From Saprospiraceae bacterium (GTDB taxonomy: Bacteria > Bacteroidota > Bacteroidia > Chitinophagales > Saprospiraceae): 64,000 nucleotides of DNA. The first letter of the stretch is position 1. Every line of letters starts with the position of its first letter. The position numbers and the translations under genes were made by a program. This document shows positions 46,278 to 56,824 of this stretch, in pieces. The stretch is taken from assembly GCA_016714025.1 (NCBI GenBank), contig JADJOB010000001.1, positions 1-64,000 on the forward strand. Reading direction: 5' to 3'. The notes under the pieces were generated by a model. It saw only the letters and a program-made list of their open reading frames with translations, had not been told where the DNA came from and did no database searches.

Positions 46278-47297
46278 ATGAGTCGAAAAAAACTAAAACA
46301 GCATGCATGCGCAAATTGTCTATTTGAATTTGAAGCCAAGGGCGAACACATTAATTATTGTCCAAATTGCGGTCAGGAAAATCACAACCCCAGGTTTCCA
46401 CTCATTCATTATGCATATGAGTTGCTGGAAAGCTTAATCCATTTTGATTCAAAATTTTGGTATTCTTTTAAAGTCTTGTTACTACATCCAGGTCAAATTT
46501 CTCTGGATTACATTAACAACATCCGAGGTCGTTATACACCCCCTGTGCGTCTATTTATTTTTATATCAATTTTCACATTCCTCATTATAGGTGTATTTGA
46601 GAAAAATCTTGCAAAATCAGGCTATTTCGGATCATACGCTGATGACGCAATTAAAAACAACTTAACCATCAGTGAAATGTTTGATCAATCAGCAGATAGT
46701 ATTCAAGATGTCATTTTGGTTGCCCCATTTTCCTGGTTTATGAAAAACCCTCAAGTCACCAATGCCGATCTAAGGGAATTAAAAAAAACAGATTCTAATC
46801 GGCTGGCAGACTGGTTGACAAAATTTGGGTACAGCAACAACCTCATTACCCGTTTTTATGCAGCTAATAAAAAACTCCGAATTAGCCGCAACATGACTGT
46901 TCCTGAAGTGAGTATCATGGTTTCAAGCATATTTAAATGGCTTTTTTTGATAATGATTCCGATTAATGCCAGCATCCTCTTTGTCATTTTTTATAAAAAA
47001 GGACTGTTATATTATGATACCATAATTTATTCAATACACTTTTCATGTTTTTTTCTTGTGTTTTATTCCATTTTGCTTTCTGAAATAATGATTTTCTCGT
47101 CCATCAGCGTCATGCTTTTGAAAGTACTTTTAATACTAAGTTTGATGGTATTGATTGCATTTCTTTTCATATCACTTAAAAAAGTATTTAAATTTAATTG
47201 GCCAACTACCGCAATCCGGATGTTGATATCCTGTTTATTGTCTTTTACAATATATCAGTTGGTACATTATGCGATTTCTTTGAATTCAGGAAGCTAA
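46278..47297 (+). CDS. DUF3667 zinc-ribbon membrane protein
   Basis: 339 aa. N-terminal zinc ribbon ACANCLFEFEAKGEHINYCP, NCGQEN (two CxxC pairs). Then the DUF3667 part: LLESLIHFDSKFWYSFKVLL, LHPGQISLDYINNIRGRYTP, PVRLFIFISIFTFLI. The last third has four hydrophobic helices. The signature of heme-like or lipid handling is absent and the role is unknown. The family is largely restricted to Bacteroidota and some proteobacteria. It is a single gene. Confidence 0.85.
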   Translation: MSRKKLKQHACANCLFEFEAKGEHINYCPNCGQENHNPRFPLIHYAYELLESLIHFDSKFWYSFKVLLLHPGQISLDYINNIRGRYTPPVRLFIFISIFTFLIIGVFEKNLAKSGYFGSYADDAIKNNLTISEMFDQSADSIQDVILVAPFSWFMKNPQVTNADLRELKKTDSNRLADWLTKFGYSNNLITRFYAANKKLRISRNMTVPEVSIMVSSIFKWLFLIMIPINASILFVIFYKKGLLYYDTIIYSIHFSCFFLVFYSILLSEIMIFSSISVMLLKVLLILSLMVLIAFLFISLKKVFKFNWPTTAIRMLISCLLSFTIYQLVHYAISLNSGS

Positions 47298-47621
47298 ATT
47301 ACCTATGAGGATACAATAAGAAATTACCTGAACTGCTGAATGCTAAACTGCCTGTTACTTTTGAAAATTTATAATAATTCATTGGACAGATTATTTTTGT
47401 TTAGTTGAATCATTCCATTCGTGCTCCAAGAATTTCACATAGTTTAACGTGAGTTCTCAATCTGATAAAATATAAATCCTAAACTTATAAACCAAGAAGC
47501 GATTGCTTAAAAATTATTCAACTTTAGAAGGAAATAACTTAGCATTAAAATAATCCTAACGTAAATTGAATCAAGGTTTAATAAAATAATATACTATATT
47601 TACTTAAATTTAAGCAAGCAG
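47298..47621. other. Intergenic gap without recognised gene
   Basis: 324 AT-rich bases. Nothing recognised. Confidence 0.5.
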
Positions 47622-47831
47622 ATGAAACTATTTAATCGCATAAAAAGACCGACCCTTCTGCTGATGGTTGCAGGTAGCATTTTTATGAGTTTTGATTTAC
47701 TAACTCATTCTTTCTTTGAATTGTCTGGAGATGTACGTGATTTTTTAAAAGCTTTTGGCGCAAGTCTGGTTTTCGCTTCTCTAATTGTTCAATTTAAATT
47801 AGAATCAAAAGATGCTGATCCCATAAAGTAA
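47622..47831 (+). CDS. Small membrane protein
   Basis: 69 aa: MKLFNRIKRPTLLLMVAGSI then FMSFDLLTHSFFELSGDVRD, FLKAFGASLVFASLIVQFKL. Two hydrophobic spans. No family recognised. Open frame, start and composition are plausible for a real short gene. Confidence 0.45.
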   Translation: MKLFNRIKRPTLLLMVAGSIFMSFDLLTHSFFELSGDVRDFLKAFGASLVFASLIVQFKLESKDADPIK

Positions 47832-48133
47832 ATGCCTTAAGAAAATTTTAATTATTTCAAGTACATCGTAGGTTTTAAAAACCGCTATTTGTACGTATGG
47901 ATTTCCTTTAAGATGCATTTGTAATTTGCTCACAAGCCAAAACAATTTCCATTCTTACGGATTTAAGCGCCTGGAGATCTTTAAAAATTTGATCCGGCCG
48001 AGTAAATATCTTGAACTTTAATACTGTTTATGACGGTTGCAGAAATTTTGTAAAATGTAAGTGCAAGCTGAAAGCAACCATCCTTCCCTTTAATTGATTC
48101 AAACAAATTCAAGTCTCATTTAAACAGTTTACA

Positions 48134-48652
48134 ATGTTAACTGTTATCCATACTATGATGAATTCATCAACCCACGAATGGCTGCCTTTGGGTACTACCC
48201 TGGCATTGATTACTAAAAAGTACTTTGGTGTGCTTTCCCAATCCTTAAAACATTTGGACCTGGATCGCAATTTTTCGGTTTTACTCCTATTAGACCACGA
48301 AAACAGGGCCGTGTCGCAACAATACATTGCCGATTATTTCCTCATCGATAAAGTTCAAATGGTGCGGATCGTAGACCACTTAAGCAAAGCAGGCATGATC
48401 AGCAAAAAACTCAACAGTCAGAATCGGAGAGCCCATTTGATTTCACTGACGCCAAAGGCAATTAAGTTGATCCCGGAAATAAAAAGAGCTATCGATCAAA
48501 TTAATAAAAAAATGTTTTCAGAACTTAGTGATTCAAATAAACAGCTCCTTTTTGAATCGCTTGCTAAAATTTCAACAAAACTGGATGCCGAGGTAGGTGT
48601 ACCGATGATGATGCAATTGAAACCCGTTCAGAAAGCTAAATCAAAAGCCTAA
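48134..48652 (+). CDS. MarR family transcriptional regulator
   Basis: 172 aa. The winged helix contains SVLLLLDHENRAVSQQYIAD, YFLIDKVQMVRIVDHLSKAG and MISKKLNSQNRRAHLISLTP, then KAIKLIPEIKRAIDQINKKM, which is the MarR fold with its wing (N-R-R-A-H). The likely start is the ATG at 48134 or the MMNSSTHEW start 21 bases later. It is located 117 bases before a three-gene RND efflux operon on the same strand, which it probably represses, with release by a small hydrophobic compound. Confidence 0.88.
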   Translation: MLTVIHTMMNSSTHEWLPLGTTLALITKKYFGVLSQSLKHLDLDRNFSVLLLLDHENRAVSQQYIADYFLIDKVQMVRIVDHLSKAGMISKKLNSQNRRAHLISLTPKAIKLIPEIKRAIDQINKKMFSELSDSNKQLLFESLAKISTKLDAEVGVPMMMQLKPVQKAKSKA

Positions 48653-48769
48653 GTTAAATTTTTAATTGCTTGATTTAATAGAATATAAATTTTACGAAAT
48701 AAGAAATACAACAACAAATCCAAAACAAAATTTCACTCATTGAATTTAAAGAGATCTTAAATAAACTAT

Positions 48770-49840
48770 ATGAAAAGCCTTGTTTCAATTGCCTTGCTTA
48801 TTGTCGCCTTAGTGCTGATTAAAATTTACTATTTCCCAGCTCCGAAGGATGATAAGAATTCTCCTGCAACAAAACCAGGCGAACCCGCTGCCAAACCTAT
48901 GCCACCAGCAGCAACGGTTAGTGTATTTGTGCTTCAACCGGAAACATTGGATAATAATTTATTTGCGAGCGGCTCGCTGCTTGCAAACGAAACGGTTGAA
49001 CTAAAACCTGAAATATCCGGTAAAGTGATTGGACTTTATATCAATGAAGGCGCTCCGGTCAGCAAAGGAAAATTATTGGTAAAGCTCAATGATGCAGACT
49101 TGCAGGCTCAATTAAAAAAAATCAATGCCGAAATCGTTTTGGCAGAAGAAAAATTGCAGCGTTCAAAACAATTGGTTGACATCCAGGGATTGAGTCGGGA
49201 AGAATATGACCAGGCAACCAATCAAGTCCGTTCATTACAAGCAGATGCGGATGTATTGAAAGTGCAAATCAGTCGCACGAATATTACCGCACCCTTTGAT
49301 GGGATATTGGGACTGCGAAACATCAGTGTAGGCAGCTACATCACCCCGCAACAAATTGTGACCAGCATCCAACAACTCAATCCTGTTAAAATAGAATTTT
49401 CGATTCCGGAACGTTATGCCAGTTTAATAAAAACTGGCAATGCCATAAATTTTAGTACAGAAGGTTCCGATAAAAAATATCGGGGAACGGTTTATGCTTT
49501 TGAACCAGGAATTGATGCATCCACCCGCGCCCTTCGCATTCGTGCAAAAGCTGAAAACCCAGGGAATAAATTACTTCCCGGTTCGTTTGCAAAAATAGAA
49601 TTGGTACTCAACAAAAAGCAAGATGCCTTGATGGTTCCCAGTCAGGCGATCATCCCGATTTTAAAAGGACAGCAGGTTTTTGTTTGCCGTAATAATAAAG
49701 CAGCAGCAGTTCCGGTTGAAACCGGATTGCGTACCGAGACCAAAGTGGAAATCCTTTCAGGCTTGCATGCCGGAGATAGCATCATCATTACAGGAATCAT
49801 GGGCTTGCGTCCAGGAACTGATTTAAGAATCACTAAATAA
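48770..49840 (+). CDS. RND efflux periplasmic adaptor subunit
   Basis: 356 aa. N-terminal membrane anchor (MKSLVSIALLIVALVLIKIY) and a proline-rich linker. Lipoyl half-motifs are VELKPEISGKVIGLYINEGA and TRTNITAPFDGILGLRNISV-like sequence (read ISRTNITAPFDG), around a short coiled hairpin (LKKINAEIVLAEEKLQRSKQ). Beta-barrel and C-terminal domains follow. It links the inner-membrane pump to the outer-membrane channel. The next gene begins 6 bases after its stop. Confidence 0.92.
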   Translation: MKSLVSIALLIVALVLIKIYYFPAPKDDKNSPATKPGEPAAKPMPPAATVSVFVLQPETLDNNLFASGSLLANETVELKPEISGKVIGLYINEGAPVSKGKLLVKLNDADLQAQLKKINAEIVLAEEKLQRSKQLVDIQGLSREEYDQATNQVRSLQADADVLKVQISRTNITAPFDGILGLRNISVGSYITPQQIVTSIQQLNPVKIEFSIPERYASLIKTGNAINFSTEGSDKKYRGTVYAFEPGIDASTRALRIRAKAENPGNKLLPGSFAKIELVLNKKQDALMVPSQAIIPILKGQQVFVCRNNKAAAVPVETGLRTETKVEILSGLHAGDSIIITGIMGLRPGTDLRITK

Positions 49841-49846
49841 CATACC

Positions 49847-52800
49847 GTGAGTTTATCGACTACCAGCATTAACAGACCCGTACTCACGATCGTGATGAAT
49901 CTGCTGATTATTCTTTTTGGGGTAATTGGCTTTAAGTATTTAGGTGTGCGGGAATATCCAAGCATTGACCCGCCGGTTATAACAGTGCGCACCAATTATT
50001 CCGGTGCCAATGCTGACATCATTGAAAGTCAAATCACGGAACCTCTTGAAAAAGGATTAAATGGCATCGCCGGAATTAAATCCATTTCTTCCAGCAGCAA
50101 CCAGGGATCCAGTGTGATTACCGTTGAATTTGACATCAACATCAATATGGAAGCGGCTGCCAATGATGTACGCGACAAAGTATCGCAATCGGTCAGACAA
50201 CTTCCCTTAGACATTGATGCATTGCCCACGGTCACCAAATCAGATGCCAATGCAGATGCAATCATTTCCATGACGTTTCAGAGTAAAAATCTGAGCCATC
50301 TGGAAGTCAGCGATTACGCAGAAAATGTAGTCGCCGAACGATTGCAAACCATTCCCGGAGTGAGTAACATTCAAATTTGGGGTCAGAAAAAATATGCCAT
50401 GCGCATTTGGTTTGATCCTGCAAAACTTTCGGCAGCTGGTTTAACACCACTGGATGTAAAACAAGCACTGGATCGGGAAAATGTTGAATTGCCAAGTGGA
50501 AAAATTGCTGGCGACAATACCGAACTTACCATTAATACAAAAGGAAAATTAAGCAGTGAAGATGATTTTAATAATCTCATCATAAAAAATACAAATGGTA
50601 CGATAGTCAGACTTCGTGATGTTGGTACAGCTAGCTTAGGTTCTGAAGCTGAAGAAACGGTATTAAAAGAATCGGGCGTCCCAATGATTGGTCTGGCATT
50701 GGTGCCGCAACCCGGTGCTAATTATATTGATATTGCAAATGAATTTTACAAACGATTTGAACAACTTAAGAAAGAGTTGCCCAAAGACTTTTCGATTAAT
50801 ATAGCGCTTGACAACACCAAGTTTGTTAAAAAGGCGGTAAATGAAGTGGCCGAAACCTTATTGATTGCGATTCTCCTGGTGATCTTAATCATTTTCCTCT
50901 TTTTTCGGGATTGGATTGTAGCCTTCCGACCCTTGATAGATATTCCTGTATCTTTAATCGGTGCATTTTTTATTATGTACATGATGGATTACTCTATCAA
51001 TGTATTGACCTTATTGGCTATTGTATTAGCAACCGGATTGGTCGTTGACGATGGTATAGTCGTTACAGAAAATATTTTCAAAAAAATTGAAGACGGCATG
51101 TCGCCCATAGAAGCTGCCAAAAAGGGGTCTAATGAAATTTTATTTGCTGTGCTTTCTACATCGGTCACACTGGCTTCTGTTTTTTTACCGGTCATTTTTA
51201 TGCAAGGATTTGTTGGCAGACTGTTTCAGGAATTCGGCGTTGTGTTGGCCGGGTCCGTATTAATATCGGCATTTGTATCCTTGACACTAACGCCCATGTT
51301 AAATGCTAAATTGGTGCGCAAGTCAAATACCAAAAGTAAATTTTATCAATTTACCGAACCGTATTTTGAAAAACTCAATTCCGGATATCAGGATGCATTG
51401 AATCGGTTTTTGTCATTTCGTTGGATGGCCTTTGGATTGATTGCAGTCTGCGGGTTTATGATTTGGTTTTTTGGTTCCGGATTAAAATCAGAACTTGCAC
51501 CGCTCGAAGACAGAAGTTGGATGCGCATTCTAATGACTGCACCTGAAGGTGCAACTTTTGAATACACAGATGGAGTTGTTGATAAAATGACTCAATTTAT
51601 TCAGGATTCAATTAAAGAAAAAAGAGTTTGCTTAACAGTTACTGCTCCAAATTTTGCTGGCACTGGTTCGCCAAATTCTGCATTTGTTCGATTGGCATTA
51701 AAAGATCCTGACGAACGCAAGCGTAGTCAAAAAGAAATTGCACAATACCTTATTCAAAAATCATCCTTAATTCCTGAAGCAAAAATATCGGTAGTCGAAC
51801 AACAAACCATTTCAACCGGTGGATTTGGTGGATTGCCGATTCAATTTGTTTTACAGGCTCCCGACTTCGAACGCTTGAAAGAAAAACTTCCTGTATTTAT
51901 GGAAGAAGCTTCAAAAAATAAAATCTTTAGAGTTGTAGATGCCAATTTAAAATTCAACAAACCTGAATTGAACGTGTCGGTTGATCGTGACAAAGCGCGC
52001 GACCTGGGAGTATCTGTTCAAGACATTGCACAAACCTTGCAATTGGCTTTTAGTCCGCAACGCCTGGCATATTTTAATATGCTTGGCAAACAATATCAAG
52101 TCATCGGCCAATTTGAACGAGCATCCCGGGATAAACCGATAGATCTTAAATCAATTTATGTTCGCAACAATGTCGGACAACTTATTCAATTAGATAATAT
52201 TGTTTCGACCAAAGAAAGCAGCAGTCCGCCTCAGCTGTATCATTTTAACCGATACATGTCTGCAACCGTGAGTGCCCAATTAGCGCCCGGAAAAACGATT
52301 GGAGAAGGCATCGCCGCGATGGAAGAAGTTGCAGCCAAAACATTGGACGATTCGTTTACAACGGCTTTAAGCGGAGCTTCCCGTGATTTTGCTGAGAGTT
52401 CGTCGAGTCTGGCATTTGCTTTTGGATTGGCCTTGCTCTTGGTATATCTTATTTTATCCGCACAATTTGAAAGCTTTCGCGACCCGCTCATTATAATGAT
52501 AACCGTTCCATTGGCAATTGCCGGAGCGGTGTTTTCGCTTTGGTATTTTAATCAAACGCTGAATATATTTAGTCAGATTGGAATTATCATGTTAATCGGA
52601 TTGGTTACCAAAAACGGAATTTTGATTGTTGAATTTGCAAACAAACTTCAAGAGAAAGGAATGGAAAAATCAGAAGCAATACTTCAAGCTTCTGTAGGTC
52701 GTTTACGCCCTATTTTAATGACAAGCCTGGCAACTTCTCTGGGTGCACTTCCCATTGCTATTTCATTTGGAGCAGCATCTCAAAGCCGGATGGGAATGGG

Positions 52801-52930
52801 AATTGTAGTCATCGGGGGTTTGATGTTTTCATTGCTCTTGACCCTATTTGTCATTCCTTCAATGTATAGTTACATCTCAAAGAAAAAGCATTCAACAAAA
52901 ACAGAACAGGCAGAATTGGTGGTTCAGTAA
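49847..52930 (+). CDS. RND efflux permease subunit (HAE-1 type)
   Basis: 1027 aa. It begins with a GTG (SLSTTSINRPVLTIVMNLLI), chosen because the transmembrane segment 1 follows at once and the spacing to the adaptor gene is tight. Features: large periplasmic loops, TM4 with the proton-relay pair in LATGLVVDDGIVVTENIFKK, FLPVIFMQGFVGRLFQEFGV before TM6, and the second half starting near FLSFRWMAFGLIAVCGFMIW and ending RMGMGIVVIGGLMFSLLLTL. It drives export of drugs or other hydrophobic molecules with the proton gradient as a trimer in the inner membrane. Confidence 0.95.
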   Translation: MSLSTTSINRPVLTIVMNLLIILFGVIGFKYLGVREYPSIDPPVITVRTNYSGANADIIESQITEPLEKGLNGIAGIKSISSSSNQGSSVITVEFDININMEAAANDVRDKVSQSVRQLPLDIDALPTVTKSDANADAIISMTFQSKNLSHLEVSDYAENVVAERLQTIPGVSNIQIWGQKKYAMRIWFDPAKLSAAGLTPLDVKQALDRENVELPSGKIAGDNTELTINTKGKLSSEDDFNNLIIKNTNGTIVRLRDVGTASLGSEAEETVLKESGVPMIGLALVPQPGANYIDIANEFYKRFEQLKKELPKDFSINIALDNTKFVKKAVNEVAETLLIAILLVILIIFLFFRDWIVAFRPLIDIPVSLIGAFFIMYMMDYSINVLTLLAIVLATGLVVDDGIVVTENIFKKIEDGMSPIEAAKKGSNEILFAVLSTSVTLASVFLPVIFMQGFVGRLFQEFGVVLAGSVLISAFVSLTLTPMLNAKLVRKSNTKSKFYQFTEPYFEKLNSGYQDALNRFLSFRWMAFGLIAVCGFMIWFFGSGLKSELAPLEDRSWMRILMTAPEGATFEYTDGVVDKMTQFIQDSIKEKRVCLTVTAPNFAGTGSPNSAFVRLALKDPDERKRSQKEIAQYLIQKSSLIPEAKISVVEQQTISTGGFGGLPIQFVLQAPDFERLKEKLPVFMEEASKNKIFRVVDANLKFNKPELNVSVDRDKARDLGVSVQDIAQTLQLAFSPQRLAYFNMLGKQYQVIGQFERASRDKPIDLKSIYVRNNVGQLIQLDNIVSTKESSSPPQLYHFNRYMSATVSAQLAPGKTIGEGIAAMEEVAAKTLDDSFTTALSGASRDFAESSSSLAFAFGLALLLVYLILSAQFESFRDPLIIMITVPLAIAGAVFSLWYFNQTLNIFSQIGIIMLIGLVTKNGILIVEFANKLQEKGMEKSEAILQASVGRLRPILMTSLATSLGALPIAISFGAASQSRMGMGIVVIGGLMFSLLLTLFVIPSMYSYISKKKHSTKTEQAELVVQ

Positions 52931-52971
52931 ATTAGGATAGATCTCAATTTGAAACAGCTATTAAACAAATT

Positions 52972-54279
52972 ATGAAAAACGGCTTACAAACAATTTTATT
53001 GCTGGTACTTATCAGTTGCAGTTTCGCAGTGGGTGCACAGGTTCAACTCAGTTTGCAATCAGCCATCGATACGGCATTGTTTAATAACCTCGGATTAATT
53101 ATCAGTAAAAACGAAGCCCGCATCGCATCCAATAATTTAAGCAGAGCTCAGGCAGGTATGATTCCAAGTTTGGATTTGAATGCGGGTACCAATTACTCCA
53201 ACAACAACCTCACGCAAGAATTCAATACAGGCTCCGAAATTAATAAAACGGGTGTGGCTAATAAATCAATCAATGGCCAATTGGTCTTGAATTGGGTCTT
53301 GTTTGACGGAACCAAAATGTTTGCTACCTATAAAAAACTTCAGACCCTGAAAGAAATGGGCGAACTCAATGTGTTGTTCAATACGGAATCGCTTATTTCC
53401 AATGTGATCAATGCCTATGCTGAAATTGTAAAACAAAACATCTTATTAAAAAGCACTTTAAACAATTTATCGCTCTACGAAGAACGTCTTAAATTAGCAG
53501 ACACTAAATTGAAGATCGGAAAATCAGCCCGCTCTGAATTTTTACAGGCTTCGTTAGATCTGAATATTCAAAAAAATAATCTTGTAAAACAAAGCTCCCA
53601 ATTAAAAATCGCCAAGTTAAATTTGAATACCTTAATGATGCGATCGCTGAACAGTGATTTTGATGTAAGCGACAGTCTTCAGATTGATGAAACTATCAAT
53701 TTAGAACAAGCACTTGCAAAACTGGAATCCGGAAATATCCAGTTAAAACTATTGCAGTTATTGGAACAACAACGGCAGCATGAAATTAAAGAGCAACAAT
53801 CGTATGCGTACCCAAGAATCAATCTCAATGCAGGTTATAATTTTGTGAGCAGTTCGTCGACTCAGGGATTATTTTTAGTAAACCAAAGTCGCGGTCCCTT
53901 GGTAGGGCTGACCCTGAACTGGAATTTATACAATGGAATCCAACGCAAGCAAGTGGAAAACAGCAAACTTTTAAAAGAGAATGTGCGACTGGCTTATGTT
54001 GAAACGAAAGTAAATTTACAATCTACTGTAATCAATGCCTGGCAGCGATACCAGGATGCCATTGCATTGGCAAAAGCTGAACAGGAAAATTTCAAACTGG
54101 CTGCTGAAAATCTAAACATCATGGCCCAGCGATTTAAACTGGCTGATGCAACCATTCTGGAATTAAAAGATGCGCAACAACTCAATGAAGCTGCCACCAC
54201 CCGATTGGCCAATAGCCTGTTTGATGCAAAAAGCGCAGAAACCGAATTGCGGATGCTCATTGGAAATTTAGTACAATAA
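52972..54279 (+). CDS. TolC family outer-membrane efflux protein
   Basis: 435 aa. Signal peptide MKNGLQTILLLVLISCSFAV then GAQVQLSLQSAIDTALFNNL. Two repeated outer-membrane-factor domains, each with long coiled helices (ARIASNNLSRAQAGMIPSLD and LLEQQRQHEIKEQQSYAYPR). LNWNLYNGIQRKQVENSKLL is a typical landmark before the second helix pair. It forms the exit channel for the RND pump and lies 41 bases after the permease gene. A weak hairpin (CTCCTGA..TCAGGAG) follows at 54303. Confidence 0.9.
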   Translation: MKNGLQTILLLVLISCSFAVGAQVQLSLQSAIDTALFNNLGLIISKNEARIASNNLSRAQAGMIPSLDLNAGTNYSNNNLTQEFNTGSEINKTGVANKSINGQLVLNWVLFDGTKMFATYKKLQTLKEMGELNVLFNTESLISNVINAYAEIVKQNILLKSTLNNLSLYEERLKLADTKLKIGKSARSEFLQASLDLNIQKNNLVKQSSQLKIAKLNLNTLMMRSLNSDFDVSDSLQIDETINLEQALAKLESGNIQLKLLQLLEQQRQHEIKEQQSYAYPRINLNAGYNFVSSSSTQGLFLVNQSRGPLVGLTLNWNLYNGIQRKQVENSKLLKENVRLAYVETKVNLQSTVINAWQRYQDAIALAKAEQENFKLAAENLNIMAQRFKLADATILELKDAQQLNEAATTRLANSLFDAKSAETELRMLIGNLVQ

Positions 54280-54302
54280 CATTCAACTGACCATACGATA
54301 CT

Positions 54303-54323
54303 CTCCTGATATTTATTCAGGAG
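54303..54323 (+). terminator. Possible terminator after the efflux operon
   Basis: CTCCTGA and TCAGGAG form a 7-base stem with a 7-base AT loop, followed only by TTAAATAGG, so the U tract is poor. Confidence 0.35.
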
Positions 54324-54477
54324 TTAAATAGGTTTGCAGAACATTCTGCTTTAAATTTGTTTGTGGCAAGCTTGTAGCATGCACATTAAATCAGTTAATG
54401 GCTTAAATCAAGCACATGCCAAAGATTGAATTGAAAATTGAATGATTTATCAATAAATGATTTAACCAAATAATCTT

Positions 54478-54840
54478 ATGACTCAATCGGGAAAATCACT
54501 TTTTTACTTTGGTATTTATACCGCAATCGCGGGTATCCTTTTTCTATTAGTTCCTGAAACATTAATAAATATGTTTCAATTGCCTGCGCTACCAAATGGC
54601 TGGGCACGGTTTATAGGTTTGTTGGTGTTGGTGATCGGATTATACGATTTATTATGTGGCAGGTATGATATCAAAATCTATATCAAAGCCTCAGTTTATT
54701 TGCGATTTGGCTTTTTCGTTGGATGCCTGCTTTTAATCAGTACGGGTCAAATGCCTTTGAATTTACTAATGCTGGGTATTGTTGATGCATTGGGTGCTAC
54801 CTGGACGGCATTTGCATTAAAAGCAGAATCATATCCATAA
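54478..54840 (+). CDS. Small four-span membrane protein
   Basis: 120 aa with four hydrophobic segments: FYFGIYTAIAGILFLLVPET, FIGLLVLVIGLYDLLCGRYD, YLRFGFFVGCLLLISTGQ and LLMLGIVDALGATWTAFALK. The pattern of a P-E-T after the first span, then W-x-R-x-x-G and G-x-Y, recalls small DUF-type membrane proteins, but no family can be named with confidence. The next gene follows after 51 bases. Confidence 0.65.
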   Translation: MTQSGKSLFYFGIYTAIAGILFLLVPETLINMFQLPALPNGWARFIGLLVLVIGLYDLLCGRYDIKIYIKASVYLRFGFFVGCLLLISTGQMPLNLLMLGIVDALGATWTAFALKAESYP

Positions 54841-54891
54841 AACGGCATTTTAGTTTTCTATAAAGCACATCTGATTTTAAAAATTTAAATA

Positions 54892-55578
54892 TTGGAAAAT
54901 TTACCGCTCTCTATAAGTCTGGTCTTCGGATTGATCACTTTCAGTCTGGTCGGATTATTCTATAAAGCAAGTCATTATTCAAAACCAACTTTGTTGCTCT
55001 TGATTAGCTGGCTTGTGATTCAATCCATTCTCGGGCTCTCCGGATGTTTTCTTAAAACAGATGCCATGCCACCCAGATTGTTACTTGCTGTTCTACCCAC
55101 ACTTTTGCTAATCTTTGGACTTTTTGCAACTATCAACGGAAGACAATTTATCGATCGCCTGGATCTCAAAACATTGACTCTGATGCATACCCTCCGCATT
55201 CCAATTGAAATGGTTTTGTATGGATTGTTTGTTTATAAAAAAGTACCGGAGCTCATGACCTTTGCTGGAAGAAATTACGACATCCTTTCAGGAATATCGG
55301 CTTGCTTTGTTCTTTACTATGGATTTATCCAAAAGAAATTAAGCATTATTACTATTTTAATCTGGAATTTCATCTGCCTTGGACTACTTTTGAATATAGT
55401 AATACATGCAGTTTTAGCAGCACCCTTTCCATTTCAACAATTGGCATTTGAGCAAGCCAATATTGCCGTTTTGTATTTTCCTTTTAATTGGTTGCCAACT
55501 TGCGTGGTACCATTGGTGTTGTTTTCACATTTAGCGGGCATTAGAATCCTTTTAAAAACAAAAAATATATGGTATTAA
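54892..55578 (+). CDS. Polytopic membrane protein of unknown function
   Basis: 228 aa beginning with a TTG (MENLPLSISLVFGLITFSLV if read as methionine). Six or seven hydrophobic spans (TLLLLISWLVIQSILGLSGC, LLLAVLPTLLLIFGLFATIN, YDILSGISACFVLYYGFIQK, IITILIWNFICLGLLLNIVI and a last near VVPLVLFSHLAGIRILLKTK). I do not recognise the family. It may be cotranscribed with the gene before. Confidence 0.6.
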   Translation: MENLPLSISLVFGLITFSLVGLFYKASHYSKPTLLLLISWLVIQSILGLSGCFLKTDAMPPRLLLAVLPTLLLIFGLFATINGRQFIDRLDLKTLTLMHTLRIPIEMVLYGLFVYKKVPELMTFAGRNYDILSGISACFVLYYGFIQKKLSIITILIWNFICLGLLLNIVIHAVLAAPFPFQQLAFEQANIAVLYFPFNWLPTCVVPLVLFSHLAGIRILLKTKNIWY

Positions 55579-55717
55579 ATTTTAAAATTTTGCTTCAAAA
55601 TAATTTAAATTAAATCCCAAAAGCACTTTTTTATTCAATAAAAAATAAATCCGATATTTGATCAATATAATTTCTTCAGATAATAATTTGATTTAATTTA
55701 CGCTTGAAATTTTGCCC

Positions 55718-56659
55718 ATGGGATGGTCACTAATAATAAAAATAATCATTGCCCTTGCAATTGGTAGTTTTCTCTACAGTTGTTTTGGAAAAAGAAAAAA
55801 GACAGATGGATTGGAAGCCTGGCTTGATACTCATTTTAAAGGTCAATTGTATATTGTAAATACGCATACGGCGGATCCGATTCACCATTTGAGTTTTAAA
55901 GTTAAAAACTCTGTGGTTGCGCGTAAAGATGACAGTTTGTTGCAGATTTACATTCGCTGGGATAAACGACAAGATGACTTGGGAATATCGCTTGAAGAAG
56001 TAAAAACTGATCTGGTCAAAGCTGAAACCGAACTGGCAGATGCCCGCTCCTTGCTCAAACTCTTAAAAGAAACGGGTTTGAATTCTTTCAGCTGCAGCAT
56101 ACGAAACGGGTATCTGAGAATCTTAATTTTTGAAGAACCTAAGCCTGAAAACCGTTTACAATGTCTTGAGAAAATAGCTCCCGCACTCCAAAATTGGCCG
56201 CAGGCAAAGGATTATGGACTGGCCATAGATTTCATGGAACCAAAGACATTAAACACTGAATTCGGAGACATTGTACCCTTAGAACATTGGGAACGTGCAG
56301 ACCGCTGGCAATTGAGAAATTCTATTGTTTATCTGCGATCAGAAACTGCTTACCCGATAGCCATCAAAGCAATGAATGAAAATTGGTTATTTAATACAGA
56401 ATCAGATCGCCTGTTGGATTGGATTGAACAAGCGCGCGTCCTTTCAGATACCTGGGCAAAAGATCATCTAAAAAAACCATACAAACTACTTTCACAAGCT
56501 CAATACAGCGCTTTGGACAAACAACTGGGTGTAGAAATTCAAATCCCATTTAGTTATTCTACAAACTCAGAAGATTCGTCCAGCATCGATGGCTACATCA
56601 CCGGAAATTATTTATTCGATGTTGGAAAATTAGGCCCCTTGAAAGTCGTCAAAGAATGA
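55718..56659 (+). CDS. Membrane-anchored hypothetical protein
   Basis: 313 aa from the ATG at 55718 (MGWSLIIKIIIALAIGSFLY then SCFGKRKKTD). An in-frame TTG two codons earlier is less likely. One N-terminal membrane anchor, then a soluble protein with a helical hairpin (VKTDLVKAETELADARSLLK) and mixed strands (NSIVYLRSETAYPIAIKAMN). Not recognised. Confidence 0.6.
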   Translation: MGWSLIIKIIIALAIGSFLYSCFGKRKKTDGLEAWLDTHFKGQLYIVNTHTADPIHHLSFKVKNSVVARKDDSLLQIYIRWDKRQDDLGISLEEVKTDLVKAETELADARSLLKLLKETGLNSFSCSIRNGYLRILIFEEPKPENRLQCLEKIAPALQNWPQAKDYGLAIDFMEPKTLNTEFGDIVPLEHWERADRWQLRNSIVYLRSETAYPIAIKAMNENWLFNTESDRLLDWIEQARVLSDTWAKDHLKKPYKLLSQAQYSALDKQLGVEIQIPFSYSTNSEDSSSIDGYITGNYLFDVGKLGPLKVVKE

Positions 56660-56824
56660 GTCTTATAGATCAGAAAAATCAATTGGAAATTTTGAAATTA
56701 TAATTCAATTTAAATCTACAGACTAAAAGCCTATAGACTTTATAGACATATTCTTAATTTCCAGATTATACCAATTAAATCAATTGGTTTGCAGCATTTT
56801 AGAATTTTAGAATTGCAGCATTTT